The translations under genes were made by a program, and so were the position numbers. Below, piece by piece: positions 18,663 to 27,100 of a DNA stretch of 64,000 nt (the stretch's first letter is position 1; each line of letters starts with the position of its first letter). Origin of the DNA: Algibacter luteus (GTDB lineage Bacteria; Bacteroidota; Bacteroidia; Flavobacteriales; Flavobacteriaceae); assembly GCF_900141715.1 (NCBI RefSeq), contig NZ_FQYK01000001.1:1-64000 (forward strand), written 5' to 3'. The notes below the pieces were generated by a model. The model worked only from the letters and a program-made list of their open reading frames with translations. It ran no database searches and was not told the origin of the DNA.

Positions 18663-19035
18663 ATTTGTTTGAATGCAAAGCCACTCGGTTACCTTCAGTA
18701 TCAATAAAAACGCCCATATAACCGTACTCTGGAGATATTTGAGTTTTAGGTTGATATATTTTGCCCCCAGCACTTTCTATCCTATCCAATTCCACTTGCA
18801 CGTCATCACTCATAAAATAAACAAGTGTCCCTTCTTTACTTGGCACATAAGTTTCTTGTTTTATTAACGTTCCTGCAGCACCTTCTTTCCCTTCTGAAAA
18901 AGGAAACCATCCCATGAGCATGCCTCCAAAATCATGAATTTCAATTTGAACTTTAAAAACTGTTTCGTAAAATGCTTTGGCTCTATCCATATCGCTTACT
19001 GGAATTTCAAACCAACCTACCATATTTCGTTTCAT
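18661..19035 (-). CDS. VOC/glyoxalase-family protein
   Basis: 124 residues, one vicinal-oxygen-chelate unit (VGWFEIPVSDMDRAKAFYET, then DPDCD-less middle, VYFMSDDVQVELDRIESAGG, ending GYMGVFIDTEGNRVALHS). The family covers glyoxalases, dioxygenases and antibiotic-binding proteins. Here the metal-ligand pattern is partial, so the reaction is uncertain. It follows the SRPBCC gene by 13 bases on the same strand, so the two probably form an operon. Confidence 0.85.
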   Translation of the reverse strand: MKRNMVGWFEIPVSDMDRAKAFYETVFKVQIEIHDFGGMLMGWFPFSEGKEGAAGTLIKQETYVPSKEGTLVYFMSDDVQVELDRIESAGGKIYQPKTQISPEYGYMGVFIDTEGNRVALHSNK

Positions 19036-19048
19036 CTCTACGTATAAT

Positions 19049-19576
19049 TTATTTTTCTAAAATAATTTTTAAACTTGCTAATCCTTCTTCAAAATCCTTT
19101 CCAACGGTTTTATCCATATTAAAAAACATCATAAAAATGTTAAATGGAATTGGGTTTTTACCTGAAAATCCCCAAGTTACTTTGGTATTATTATTGCCTG
19201 CATCTTCAACTTTTAAATAGGCATCTGACTGTGATTTCCATGGTTTAAAAAAGCGTAATCGCGATTCGATAACTTCATTTTCAACAATACGCAGTATTTC
19301 CTGTTCACCAGTACCTACATCTTTGTTGCCTTCCCATTTTGACAAAAAACCTACCTCACCATCTGTTCCAATAAATTCTTGGTTCATATTAGGGTCTTTC
19401 TTTTTCCATGGCGACCAATCATTTTGGTTTTTTATAGATTTTAAATATTTAAATACTTCAGGAAGCGATTTGTTGATATCGATACTTCTATTTACTTCAT
19501 AAGTCTTTGGAGCTACTAAAGCAAGAATCACTGTTATTATGACTAATGCAATTAAAATATAGAGTAGAATATTCAT
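19049..19576 (-). CDS. SRPBCC-superfamily protein with membrane anchor
   Basis: 175 residues. An N-terminal hydrophobic helix (about 3-24, ILLYILIALVIITVILALVA) is followed by a polyketide-cyclase/START-like fold (VNRSIDINKSLPEVFKYLKS, NDWSPWKKKDPNM, VTWGFSGKNPI). Such domains bind hydrophobic ligands in a deep cavity. The ligand is unknown. It is the first gene of a probable two-gene unit with the VOC protein. Confidence 0.85.
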   Translation of the reverse strand: MNILLYILIALVIITVILALVAPKTYEVNRSIDINKSLPEVFKYLKSIKNQNDWSPWKKKDPNMNQEFIGTDGEVGFLSKWEGNKDVGTGEQEILRIVENEVIESRLRFFKPWKSQSDAYLKVEDAGNNNTKVTWGFSGKNPIPFNIFMMFFNMDKTVGKDFEEGLASLKIILEK

Positions 19577-19615
19577 GATAACTTCTTATTAATTAGACTT
19601 TTAAATGTACTAATT

Positions 19616-20272
19616 TTATTCGGGATTATAGTAGCGTTCAACAATTTCATCATAACTTTTGATGGTTTTTTTACACCAATCTAAGCGCTTTTCATTTAAT
19701 TCCTCTTCTGTTAAATGCCAATTGATATCGGTTTGCCTTAATTTAGTAGAAACTTGTTGTAATATGATAGCTGCAGAAACTGATATGTTTAAGCTTTCAG
19801 TAAAACCTACCATGGGAATTTTTAAATAGCAATCTGCCATATTCAGTACTTCTTGCGATAACCCTTCAGTTTCTCTTCCAAAGAAAAAACAAGATTTTTT
19901 GGTAACATCAAAATCATGCAATTCACAATCATGGGCATGCGGCGTTGTCGCAACTATTTGATAACCTTTTGCTCTTAAATCTGAGATACATTCACGTACC
20001 GTTTGATACCGATTTAAATCCACCCATTTTTGTGCACCCATGGCAATTTCTTTATCAATGCGCTTAGTGTTTCGTTCTTCTATAATATTCACTTCTTGTA
20101 TACCAAACACATCGCAACTTCTTATGACAGCGCTTGTATTATGAAGCTGATATACATCTTCAGTAGCCACAGTAAAGTGCTTTGTGCGTTGTGATAAAAC
20201 AGCATCAAATCGTCGTTTTCTAGAGGCAGTGAGATAAGATTCTAAATGTTCTAAGAGTTTTAAATCAATCAT
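19616..20272 (-). CDS. trmH: tRNA (guanosine-2'-O-)-methyltransferase, TrmH type
   Basis: 218 residues. SpoU motifs are complete: HNTSAVIRSCDVFGIQEV, FGRETEGLSQEVL and IPMVGFTESLNISVSAAIIL. The N-terminal helical part (LTASRKRRFDAVLSQRTKHF) and C-terminal helix extension match TrmH, which methylates the ribose of G18 in tRNA. The ATG at 20272 has a TATTTTTG box immediately upstream, so the mRNA may have almost no leader. It is divergent from the sirtuin gene, with 96 bases between starts. Confidence 0.9.
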   Translation of the reverse strand: MIDLKLLEHLESYLTASRKRRFDAVLSQRTKHFTVATEDVYQLHNTSAVIRSCDVFGIQEVNIIEERNTKRIDKEIAMGAQKWVDLNRYQTVRECISDLRAKGYQIVATTPHAHDCELHDFDVTKKSCFFFGRETEGLSQEVLNMADCYLKIPMVGFTESLNISVSAAIILQQVSTKLRQTDINWHLTEEELNEKRLDWCKKTIKSYDEIVERYYNPE

Positions 20273-20276
20273 TATT

Positions 20277-20284
20277 CAAAAATA
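20277..20284 (-). promoter_or_regulatory. -7 box of trmH
   Basis: TATTTTTG on the minus strand, ending 4 bases before the ATG. If used, the transcript would start at or next to the start codon. Confidence 0.4.
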
Positions 20285-20325
20285 AAGAAAGTTTTTCGTC
20301 CCTATGAGAAATAATGAATACTTAG

Positions 20326-20333
20326 TATCTTTG
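20326..20333 (+). promoter_or_regulatory. -7 box of the sirtuin gene
   Basis: TATCTTTG is an exact consensus match, 35 bases ahead of the ATG at 20369. Confidence 0.5.
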
Positions 20334-20368
20334 AATAGTTTTCACTTTTAATTGCATAATGTAAAATA

Positions 20369-21046
20369 ATGAAACATCTTGTTGTACTTACTGGAGCTGG
20401 TATGAGTGCCGAAAGTGGTATTAAAACATTTAGAGATGCCGATGGTTTATGGGAAGGACATGATGTTATGGAAGTGGCAACACCTGAAGGTTTTCATGCT
20501 AATCCGGAATTGGTTTTAGATTTTTATAACCAACGAAGACGGCAGTTATTAGAAGTAGAACCTAACCCTGCACATTTTGATTTAGCCGATTTAGAAAAAC
20601 ATTTTAAGGTTACTATCATCACACAAAATATAGACGATTTACATGAGCGAGCAGGAAGTTCTAATGTGATTCATTTACATGGCGAACTTTTAAAAGTAAG
20701 AAGTACTTATGATAAATCTGATATACAACAATGGACCAACGATTTATGCCTAGGCGATTTGTGTCCAAAAGGCCATCAATTAAGACCGCATATTGTTTGG
20801 TTTGGAGAAGATGTTCCGATGATTGAAAAAGCCATGGATATTTGTGCCACAGCCGATAAATTATTAATTATTGGAACCTCAATGCAAGTATATCCTGCTG
20901 CCGGTTTAATGCATTACGTACCACAACAGACACCAACCTATTTTATTGACCCTAAGCCAAATATTGAAAGCAAAGAAAACTTAACTGTAATTGCAGAAAG
21001 AGCCACGGTAGGCATGAAAATGTTTGTAAGCTCTTTTAATTTCTAA
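20369..21046 (+). CDS. cobB: NAD-dependent protein deacylase, sirtuin (CobB type)
   Basis: 225 residues. NAD-binding motifs are clear: LTGAGMSAESGIKTFRDADG, TQNIDDLHERAGS, the catalytic His of HLHGEL and GTSMQVYPAAG. The Tyr and Arg of FYNQRR (spaced Tyr-x-x-Arg) are those that favour succinyl/malonyl-lysine in class III sirtuins, so desuccinylase activity is likely. The zinc site is reduced: where CobB has its first cysteine, the sequence reads KVRSTYD. Only a C-x4-C pair (CLGDLC) is present. Its last 11 bases overlap the convergent FkbM gene. Confidence 0.9.
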   Translation: MKHLVVLTGAGMSAESGIKTFRDADGLWEGHDVMEVATPEGFHANPELVLDFYNQRRRQLLEVEPNPAHFDLADLEKHFKVTIITQNIDDLHERAGSSNVIHLHGELLKVRSTYDKSDIQQWTNDLCLGDLCPKGHQLRPHIVWFGEDVPMIEKAMDICATADKLLIIGTSMQVYPAAGLMHYVPQQTPTYFIDPKPNIESKENLTVIAERATVGMKMFVSSFNF

Positions 21047-21833
21047 CTGCCATGATACTAGACCAGTGCTTAGTGTCTTTCCAAGCTTTAAACCCATGCT
21101 TTTCTAAAATCTTGAGATAGGGTTCTACACTTTCGTTTTCGTCAAGATGCATTTCTATATTTAACGCATTGACAATTTTTAACCAGGATAAATCTTCGGT
21201 TTTTAAGATATCTTCTTCAGCACCTTCGATATCCATTTTTATGAAATCGATTTTAGTTAAATTATACGTTTCTATAATCGTTGAAATGGTTGTACTTTTT
21301 ATTTTGATACTATTGTCGCCATCAGCTTTTTCTTTTAAAGAATAAGCATCAAAATCTGAACTCGGGTTGTAGCCAACCGTAGTATTCTCTATCCAAATGG
21401 CTTGATTATGTACATGAACATCATTATAACTTTTAGTGTTATATTTTGCTAACCAGTAATTATCAGTATTCATTTCATAAGCATAAATAGTTGCTCGCGG
21501 ATAAACCTGTTTGAGGTGCACAATAGTCAACCCTATATTACTTCCTAAATCTAAAATAACAGGGTTTTCAGGTAACGAAACTTCTTTTGGTGGCAAATGA
21601 TATTGATCTGCAAATACGTAACCCACCACTTCTTTATCAATAAAATTTTTACGGATTTTTATGTCGTGACCTAATCCGTTTAAATTCAATTTCACAAATC
21701 CTTTTTTAGGATTTCCGCGTTCTATTTTTGAAAGTTTAACTCTATCTAAAGTACTATAAAGTGGATGTGGCTGAGTATATACCCTTATTTTTCGGTACTT
21801 TTTTTTAATTGAATTGTAAAGCTTTTTTAACAT
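21036..21833 (-). CDS. FkbM-family methyltransferase
   Basis: 265 residues. The SAM-binding motif PVILDLGSNIGLTIVHLKQ and the FkbM signature IDFIKMDIEGAEEDIL are both present. Family members O-methylate sugars or other metabolites, and they often sit near glycosyltransferases. Here a GT4 gene lies 66 bases upstream on the same strand, so methylation of a surface glycan is a reasonable guess. The 3' end overlaps the sirtuin gene on the other strand by 11 bases. Confidence 0.9.
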   Translation of the reverse strand: MLKKLYNSIKKKYRKIRVYTQPHPLYSTLDRVKLSKIERGNPKKGFVKLNLNGLGHDIKIRKNFIDKEVVGYVFADQYHLPPKEVSLPENPVILDLGSNIGLTIVHLKQVYPRATIYAYEMNTDNYWLAKYNTKSYNDVHVHNQAIWIENTTVGYNPSSDFDAYSLKEKADGDNSIKIKSTTISTIIETYNLTKIDFIKMDIEGAEEDILKTEDLSWLKIVNALNIEMHLDENESVEPYLKILEKHGFKAWKDTKHWSSIMAVRN

Positions 21834-21899
21834 TATTCTTGATAAAGTATGTTAGTAACGAAAGTAAATCGAATTTATAACATAATCAAATGATGATAG

Positions 21900-23138
21900 T
21901 TATTCGTTTTTATGTTTTTCTTCAATCCATTTGCTCATAAATTTGGTGCTTTGCAAAGCATGATGCTGAAGCATTTGCCCTGTGAAATTGTTCATTCTAT
22001 GTTGCTTAAGTTGACTCGCTATTTTTGAAATTTTATTCAATAATATTTTCTGATGCTTGTTCTTATCAAACCGATTATTAATCACATTAAAACCATTGGC
22101 TTGAAATGCACGCCATGAATTTTCATCTTCAAATAATTGAACCGATTTTATGGCAAAGGCTTCAGGATTATCCTCAATAAATGCATTAGGCTCTAAATTT
22201 CCATACATGCCTTCAGCTCCAATACTTGTGGTTACGACAGGAGTTCCGTTTTTCATGGCATCTACAATCTTGCCTTTTAAACCAGCACCAAATCTTACCG
22301 GTACTAAACAGACTTTGGTATTTTTCATAACACTATCAACATTTTCGGCAAAGCCTTTTATTAAAAAACCTTCCTTTTCATTATGTAATTGATTTACTTT
22401 TTGCGATGCATAAGCACCATATACATGTAGTTCTGCCTGCGGTAATTTCGCTCTAATTAATGGCCAAATGGTTTCTTTTAAATAAAGTACTGCGTTATAA
22501 TTTGGCTCGTGCAAAAAGTTCCCAATAGTTATAAAATGGTTTCTAAAATCATATTTTGGTAAATTTTCAGAATGGCTTTTTGAAATCGGTTCAAGCATAA
22601 ACGGTGAATACAAAAGCAAAGATTCATCAACTTTAAATTGTTGTTTTAAAATATCCATTTCAGCTTTAGAAATCATCAGACTCAAATCACATCTGTAAAT
22701 ACTAGCAATTTCGCGCTTAGCGATATCACTAAACAGGTAAGAATCATCAAAGGTTTTTTCATCTTTAAAAGCTTGCTGCCTACCCTTTCTCAAACTATGT
22801 AAATCTTCAGTATCTAAAACTCTTAAGGCATTCGGACATTGTTCTGATACACGCCAACCAAATTGTTCTTCCATCATAAAACGGTCGAATAACACCACAT
22901 CGGGATTTAAGTTTTTTACAAACGTATCAAAGGAGGAATTATTTAGCTCAATAGAACTTGGAGTCACATTAATACTTTCTAAATCAAAAGCATTATCACT
23001 TTTCGCACAAGGACTTGCAAAGGTAATCTTATAATCATCTAATTGAAAAGCCTCTATGAGCTGCAACATCCTACTGCCAGCCGCAGAACTTTTTGGCTCA
23101 GGCCATACAAAACCAATTATTAAAAGATGCTTACGCAT
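21900..23138 (-). CDS. Glycosyltransferase family 4-like protein
   Basis: 412 residues. The N-terminal half begins LIIGFVWPEPKSSAAGSRML, as in GT-B enzymes. The C-terminal half has the nucleotide-sugar motif region VPVRFGAGLKGKIVDAMKNG followed by TPVVTTSIGAEGM. It should transfer a sugar from a nucleotide donor, probably in cell-surface glycan synthesis. The donor and acceptor are unknown. It starts 23 bases after the stop of the haem-binding protein gene and is followed by FkbM. Confidence 0.9.
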   Translation of the reverse strand: MRKHLLIIGFVWPEPKSSAAGSRMLQLIEAFQLDDYKITFASPCAKSDNAFDLESINVTPSSIELNNSSFDTFVKNLNPDVVLFDRFMMEEQFGWRVSEQCPNALRVLDTEDLHSLRKGRQQAFKDEKTFDDSYLFSDIAKREIASIYRCDLSLMISKAEMDILKQQFKVDESLLLYSPFMLEPISKSHSENLPKYDFRNHFITIGNFLHEPNYNAVLYLKETIWPLIRAKLPQAELHVYGAYASQKVNQLHNEKEGFLIKGFAENVDSVMKNTKVCLVPVRFGAGLKGKIVDAMKNGTPVVTTSIGAEGMYGNLEPNAFIEDNPEAFAIKSVQLFEDENSWRAFQANGFNVINNRFDKNKHQKILLNKISKIASQLKQHRMNNFTGQMLQHHALQSTKFMSKWIEEKHKNE

Positions 23139-23161
23139 GAAATGGTTAGATTATTAAAATT

Positions 23162-23635
23162 CTATTCAGGCTTGGGTTCTAAACTGTATTTAAGTCGCAC
23201 TAATTTAGCCCAATCTACTACAGTTTTTATTTGTGCATCGGTAAGTTTCGCTTCGGTATGAGTCCAAGTATAAGAATTTAAAGGCATTTCTTTTTTTTCA
23301 ACCATTTCAATAAGTTCTTCAAATTTATGGTCTTTTCTTTTTACAGAATTCCCTTCCCAATTAGACACGTTAAAATGTTTTTTTCCATGCTTAATATGGT
23401 CTGCTAACCAATAATTTACAGGTGTAATATTGTTATACCAAGGGTACCGCGTTACATCGCTATGACAATCAAAACACGCTTCCTTTAAAATCATTTTCAC
23501 ATCTTCGGGCGGTTTTGTTTCAACCATAAATGCGTCAATTGAAGCCATATCACCTTGGTTTTTTTCTGGACCGAAAAATTGTGCAATCACCAAAGCAATG
23601 AGTAATAGCCAAAGTACTTTTTTTATTATTTGCAT
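23162..23635 (-). CDS. Haem-binding domain protein (exported, CxxCH)
   Basis: 157 residues with an N-terminal membrane segment (VLWLLLIALVIAQFF). It then has EACFDCHSDVTRYPWYNNIT, a CxxCH haem-attachment motif in the Bacteroidota haem-binding family, and GKKHFNVSNW. The protein should sit on the periplasmic face of the inner membrane with one covalent haem c. The role could be electron transfer or haem sensing. The distance to the divergent TTG-started gene is only 37 bases. Confidence 0.85.
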   Translation of the reverse strand: MQIIKKVLWLLLIALVIAQFFGPEKNQGDMASIDAFMVETKPPEDVKMILKEACFDCHSDVTRYPWYNNITPVNYWLADHIKHGKKHFNVSNWEGNSVKRKDHKFEELIEMVEKKEMPLNSYTWTHTEAKLTDAQIKTVVDWAKLVRLKYSLEPKPE

Positions 23636-23672
23636 TTTAAGTAAATTTAAAAACTAAAAATAAGAAATCCTT

Positions 23673-24245
23673 TTGACTACGGCGCAATTATATAGTGAAT
23701 TAAATTATGTGGACCATTCGCGAGAAAAGCGCTTACACTATGCTCGCTTAATGCAAAGCAATCCGGAATTAATTCCGATTTTATTAGACATTTTATTTAA
23801 AGTAGACGACAAAATTTCGCCACGGGCAGCCTGGGTTTTCGAGTTTATGTGTTCAGAGAATATTGAAACTATTACACCACATTTAGAGGTATTTACAGCA
23901 AACATCCATAAAGTACATATCGATTCGGCGGTAAGACCTGTTGCCAAAGTTTGTGAGTTAATAGCAATTGCTTACACTTCAAAAGAAGACAATAAAATCA
24001 AAAAAACTCTAAACGAAACACAAATTGAACGCATTATAGAAACCTGTTTTGATTACATGATTAATGATGAAAAAGTGGCACCAAAGGCTTATAGTATGTC
24101 TACACTTTTTCTATTGGGAAAAGATTATGATTGGGTTTACCCCGAACTCACTCGTATTTTAGAAACTGATTTTAGCAAACAAAGTGCTGCTTTTAAAGCT
24201 AGAGCGAGCCATATTTTAAAAAAGGTTAAGAAAATCAAATCTTAA
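23673..24245 (+). CDS. Conserved helical protein of unknown function, upstream of purB
   Basis: 190 residues, mostly alpha-helical and HEAT-repeat-like (LIPILLDILFKVDDKISPRA, then WVFEFMCSENIETITPHLEV). The C-terminal end is rich in lysine (SHILKKVKKIKS). The frame opens at a TAA at 23661. The only plausible start near it is the TTG at 23673; the next ATG (23751) would remove 26 well-formed residues. Its stop lies 83 bases before purB, which has its own -7 box. It could be a scaffold or a protein that binds nucleic acid; nothing in it points to an enzyme. Confidence 0.75.
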   Translation: MTTAQLYSELNYVDHSREKRLHYARLMQSNPELIPILLDILFKVDDKISPRAAWVFEFMCSENIETITPHLEVFTANIHKVHIDSAVRPVAKVCELIAIAYTSKEDNKIKKTLNETQIERIIETCFDYMINDEKVAPKAYSMSTLFLLGKDYDWVYPELTRILETDFSKQSAAFKARASHILKKVKKIKS

Positions 24246-24294
24246 AATAGGCAAAAAACTTCCTTGTTCAATCTTCGGTCTTCAGTAAAAATTC

Positions 24295-24302
24295 TATCTT
24301 TG
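24295..24302 (+). promoter_or_regulatory. -7 box of purB
   Basis: TATCTTTG is an exact consensus match, 26 bases ahead of the purB ATG. Confidence 0.55.
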
Positions 24303-24328
24303 CAACTTCTTAAAACCAATCTTAAATT

Positions 24329-25672
24329 ATGTCGTTATCAGCATTGAATGCCATTTCTCCAATTGATGGACGCTACAGAAGTAAAGTAAATGAATTAGCA
24401 CCTTATTTTTCTGAAGAAGCCTTAATTAAATACCGTGTTTTAGTTGAAATAGAATACTTTATTGAGCTTTGCGAAATTCCGTTACCGCAACTAAAATCTG
24501 TTGACACCAATGTATTTGATAGTTTAAGAGCCATCTATAAAGATTTTTCTTCTGAAGATGCTACAGCAATAAAAAAGATAGAAAGTGTTACCAATCATGA
24601 TGTCAAAGCTGTTGAATATTTTATAAAAGAAAAATTTGATGCTTTAGGGTTATCTGAATTTAAAGAGTTTATTCATTTTGGATTGACTTCTCAAGACATA
24701 AACAATACAGCAATTCCTTTAAGCATTAAGGAAGCCATGAACGATGTTTATGTTCCTGAATATTTTAAAGTATTAGAAAAACTAAAAACTTTAGCTAAAG
24801 ATTGGGCAGCTATTTCAATGCTAGCGAGAACGCATGGGCAACCTGCATCTCCTACCCGACTTGGTAAGGAAATTGAAGTTTTTGTAGTACGATTAGAAGA
24901 GCAATTTAATTTATTAAATGATATTCCGAGTGCCGCAAAATTTGGTGGTGCAACAGGTAATTTTAATGCGCACCATGTGGCTTACCCAAATATTGATTGG
25001 AAAACTTTTGGAAGCCAATTTGTACAAGAAAAGTTAGGATTACAACACTCTTTTCCAACAACACAAATTGAGCATTACGACCATATGGCAGCGTTGTTTG
25101 ATACTTTAAAACGTATTAATACCATTATTCTTGATTTAGACCGAGATATTTGGACCTACGTTTCTATGGACTACTTCAAACAAAAAATTAAAGCTGGTGA
25201 AGTTGGAAGTTCGGCAATGCCACATAAAGTGAACCCGATAGATTTTGAAAATTCTGAAGGAAACCTTGGTATTGCAAATGCTATTTTTGAACACCTATCA
25301 GCTAAACTACCAGTTTCTAGATTACAACGCGATTTAACTGATAGTACTGTTTTACGTAATGTAGGCGTGCCTTTCGGACATACGCTTATAGGATTTAAAT
25401 CAACTTTAAAAGGATTAAACAAGTTATTACTTAACGAAAGTAAGTTTGCTGAAGATCTAGAAAATAATTGGGCTGTGGTTGCAGAAGCGATACAAACCAT
25501 ATTACGTCGAGAGGGATATCCTAACCCATACGAAGCCTTAAAAGGCCTTACTAGAACAAATACTAAAATAAATCAGGACTCTATTTCAAATTTTATTGAT
25601 ACATTAGAGGTTTCTAACACAATAAAAGAAGAATTAAAACGTATTACTCCTAGTAATTATACTGGAATTTAA
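24329..25672 (+). CDS. purB: Adenylosuccinate lyase
   Basis: 447 residues, full length. It makes AICAR from SAICAR and AMP from adenylosuccinate in purine synthesis (cytosol). The fumarase/aspartase signature SSAMPHKVNPIDFENSEGN is intact, with the catalytic Ser in GSSAMPHK. Other motifs are HDVKAVEYF, TSQDINN and RTHGQPASPT. A small membrane-protein gene follows 10 bases later, before a terminator. Confidence 0.97.
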   Translation: MSLSALNAISPIDGRYRSKVNELAPYFSEEALIKYRVLVEIEYFIELCEIPLPQLKSVDTNVFDSLRAIYKDFSSEDATAIKKIESVTNHDVKAVEYFIKEKFDALGLSEFKEFIHFGLTSQDINNTAIPLSIKEAMNDVYVPEYFKVLEKLKTLAKDWAAISMLARTHGQPASPTRLGKEIEVFVVRLEEQFNLLNDIPSAAKFGGATGNFNAHHVAYPNIDWKTFGSQFVQEKLGLQHSFPTTQIEHYDHMAALFDTLKRINTIILDLDRDIWTYVSMDYFKQKIKAGEVGSSAMPHKVNPIDFENSEGNLGIANAIFEHLSAKLPVSRLQRDLTDSTVLRNVGVPFGHTLIGFKSTLKGLNKLLLNESKFAEDLENNWAVVAEAIQTILRREGYPNPYEALKGLTRTNTKINQDSISNFIDTLEVSNTIKEELKRITPSNYTGI

Positions 25673-25682
25673 AATTAAAATT

Positions 25683-25892
25683 ATGTTGAACGATAAACAA
25701 TCATTAATTCTTTCAGGACTAATGGCTGCTAGTATTTTCATTTTTGGAATACTAGATATCTTAGACAATTTTATCATTTTAACGGTTTTAACCATTGTGT
25801 TTTTTACGATAGTCATTAACATGTTTTATGCTAAAGTAAAACCTAAAGAAACATTAAAAGAAGTACCTATACAAAATAAAAAAGCTTCCTAA
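25683..25892 (+). CDS. Small two-helix membrane protein
   Basis: 69 residues. Two hydrophobic segments, ILSGLMAASIFIFGILDIL and FIILTVLTIVFFTIVINMF, are separated by a short polar turn. A charged tail follows (KVKPKETLKEV). No domain is recognised. It starts 10 bases after purB, and its stop codon lies inside the terminator stem, so it is the last gene of the purB transcript. The coding case rests on these membrane segments and on the spacing. Confidence 0.65.
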   Translation: MLNDKQSLILSGLMAASIFIFGILDILDNFIILTVLTIVFFTIVINMFYAKVKPKETLKEVPIQNKKAS

Positions 25893-25907
25893 TTCAGGAA
25901 GCTTTTT
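25879..25907. terminator. Bidirectional intrinsic terminator
   Basis: AAAAAGCTTCCT, loop AATTC, AGGAAGCTTTTT: a 12-bp stem. It ends the purB unit and also faces the convergent DUF4252 operon. Confidence 0.8.
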
Positions 25908-25935
25908 CGTTTTATAACAATTTCAGATTTATACT

Positions 25936-26481
25936 TTATTCTTTAAAGAAATTCAAAATGTCTTCTATTTGGCCTTCTTCAACATTGGCATGTTGTAAGG
26001 CTTCCATTAAGGTAACCATTTTTTCAGGATTCATATCATCTCCTAAAATTCTAACGATACCAAATCCCATATCTTTAGCACTTCCAAAGATAACAACTTC
26101 ATCAGCCTCTTCATCGGTACCTATATATTTTACATATATTTTGTTCCCTTTATCACTAAATTCCATTAAATCGTTGTACTTACTATCGCTTAAAATAGTT
26201 TTAACATTTTCCACTTCTTTTTTAAAAGTTTCAGCGTCGGTTTCGCTGGCTTTATAGCCTAAAAAATTCAATTTATTTACCGAATTATAGGCCTCTGTTT
26301 GCGCTTCGGTAAACTTAGATTTATCAATTTCAACCATAGAAAGTGGTAAGTCTTGAGTCATGAAGTTTTTAGCTTCTTGGTGGTCTACAAAATAGCTTTG
26401 TAAACTCGTACCATTACCGCAGCTCGTTAAAAAAACTGCGGTAAGTACTGTGTATACTAGTAATTTGATTGCTCGTCGCAT
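25936..26481 (-). CDS. DUF4252 lipoprotein
   Basis: 181 residues. The lipoprotein signal ends in TAVFLTSCGN (Cys21). The body is the DUF4252 type: a helix-strand layout with LMEFSDKGNKIYVKYIGTDE and EVVIFGSAKDMGFGIVRI. It is the last gene of an ECF sigma operon, 17 bases after another DUF4252 protein. DUF4252 proteins are common in such operons in Bacteroidota but have no known activity. Membrane-side sensing or envelope-stress buffering is an inference. Confidence 0.8.
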   Translation of the reverse strand: MRRAIKLLVYTVLTAVFLTSCGNGTSLQSYFVDHQEAKNFMTQDLPLSMVEIDKSKFTEAQTEAYNSVNKLNFLGYKASETDAETFKKEVENVKTILSDSKYNDLMEFSDKGNKIYVKYIGTDEEADEVVIFGSAKDMGFGIVRILGDDMNPEKMVTLMEALQHANVEEGQIEDILNFFKE

Positions 26482-26498
26482 TGACTGATGTTTAGTTT

Positions 26499-27059
26499 TT
26501 ATTTATTCTTATCTAAATGCTTCCCTCCTGGGATATTCATTTTATCGGTAAGTTTAGAGATTTGGTTAAGATCAATATCTCCAGTCATCGACACCACAAC
26601 GGTTTCAATTTTACGTTCTTTTCCGTTAATTTCAATCTTATCGTCCATCATTTTATCAATACCATTCACAAAGATTAAAAGTTCCTTAACGTGGTCGGCA
26701 TCCTTACCTTCTTTTACATAAAATTTCACTTCTGTACCATCGTCTTTTACCTCCATTAACTCTTCTAAACCAGCAGATCTAGATTTTACATATTTGTAAA
26801 TATCTGCAGAAATGGTTTTGTTATCCGTTACAATAGTTTTAAAACTGGTAATACTACTTACCATATCCATATATGCTTTAGCTTCTGGGTCTTCAACATT
26901 AATACCCATTTTAGCTATCATTTGAAACATTTTAGGTTTTATTGAAACATAGGTAACATCAGAGTTATCGCTATATTTATCAAAAATGTTCGACTGCGCC
27001 ATTCCCGTTAGTGGTAATAACATGATGGCCATTATTAGTACTATTAATTTATTTTTCAT
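26499..27059 (-). CDS. DUF4252 exported protein
   Basis: 186 residues with a cleavable signal peptide (IMAIMLLPLTGMA, cut near QSN). The rest shows the DUF4252 features: KTIVTDNKTISADIYKYVKS, then EVKFYVKEGKDADHVKELLI and VVSMTGDIDLNQISKL. It lacks the lipobox of its neighbour, so one copy is soluble in the periplasm and the other is anchored. Both probably arose by duplication. It lies 41 bases after the membrane protein gene of the same operon. Confidence 0.8.
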   Translation of the reverse strand: MKNKLIVLIMAIMLLPLTGMAQSNIFDKYSDNSDVTYVSIKPKMFQMIAKMGINVEDPEAKAYMDMVSSITSFKTIVTDNKTISADIYKYVKSRSAGLEELMEVKDDGTEVKFYVKEGKDADHVKELLIFVNGIDKMMDDKIEINGKERKIETVVVSMTGDIDLNQISKLTDKMNIPGGKHLDKNK

Positions 27060-27100
27060 CGTTCTTGTTTTTAAGTTATTTGTGTGTGTGTGTGTTAATT

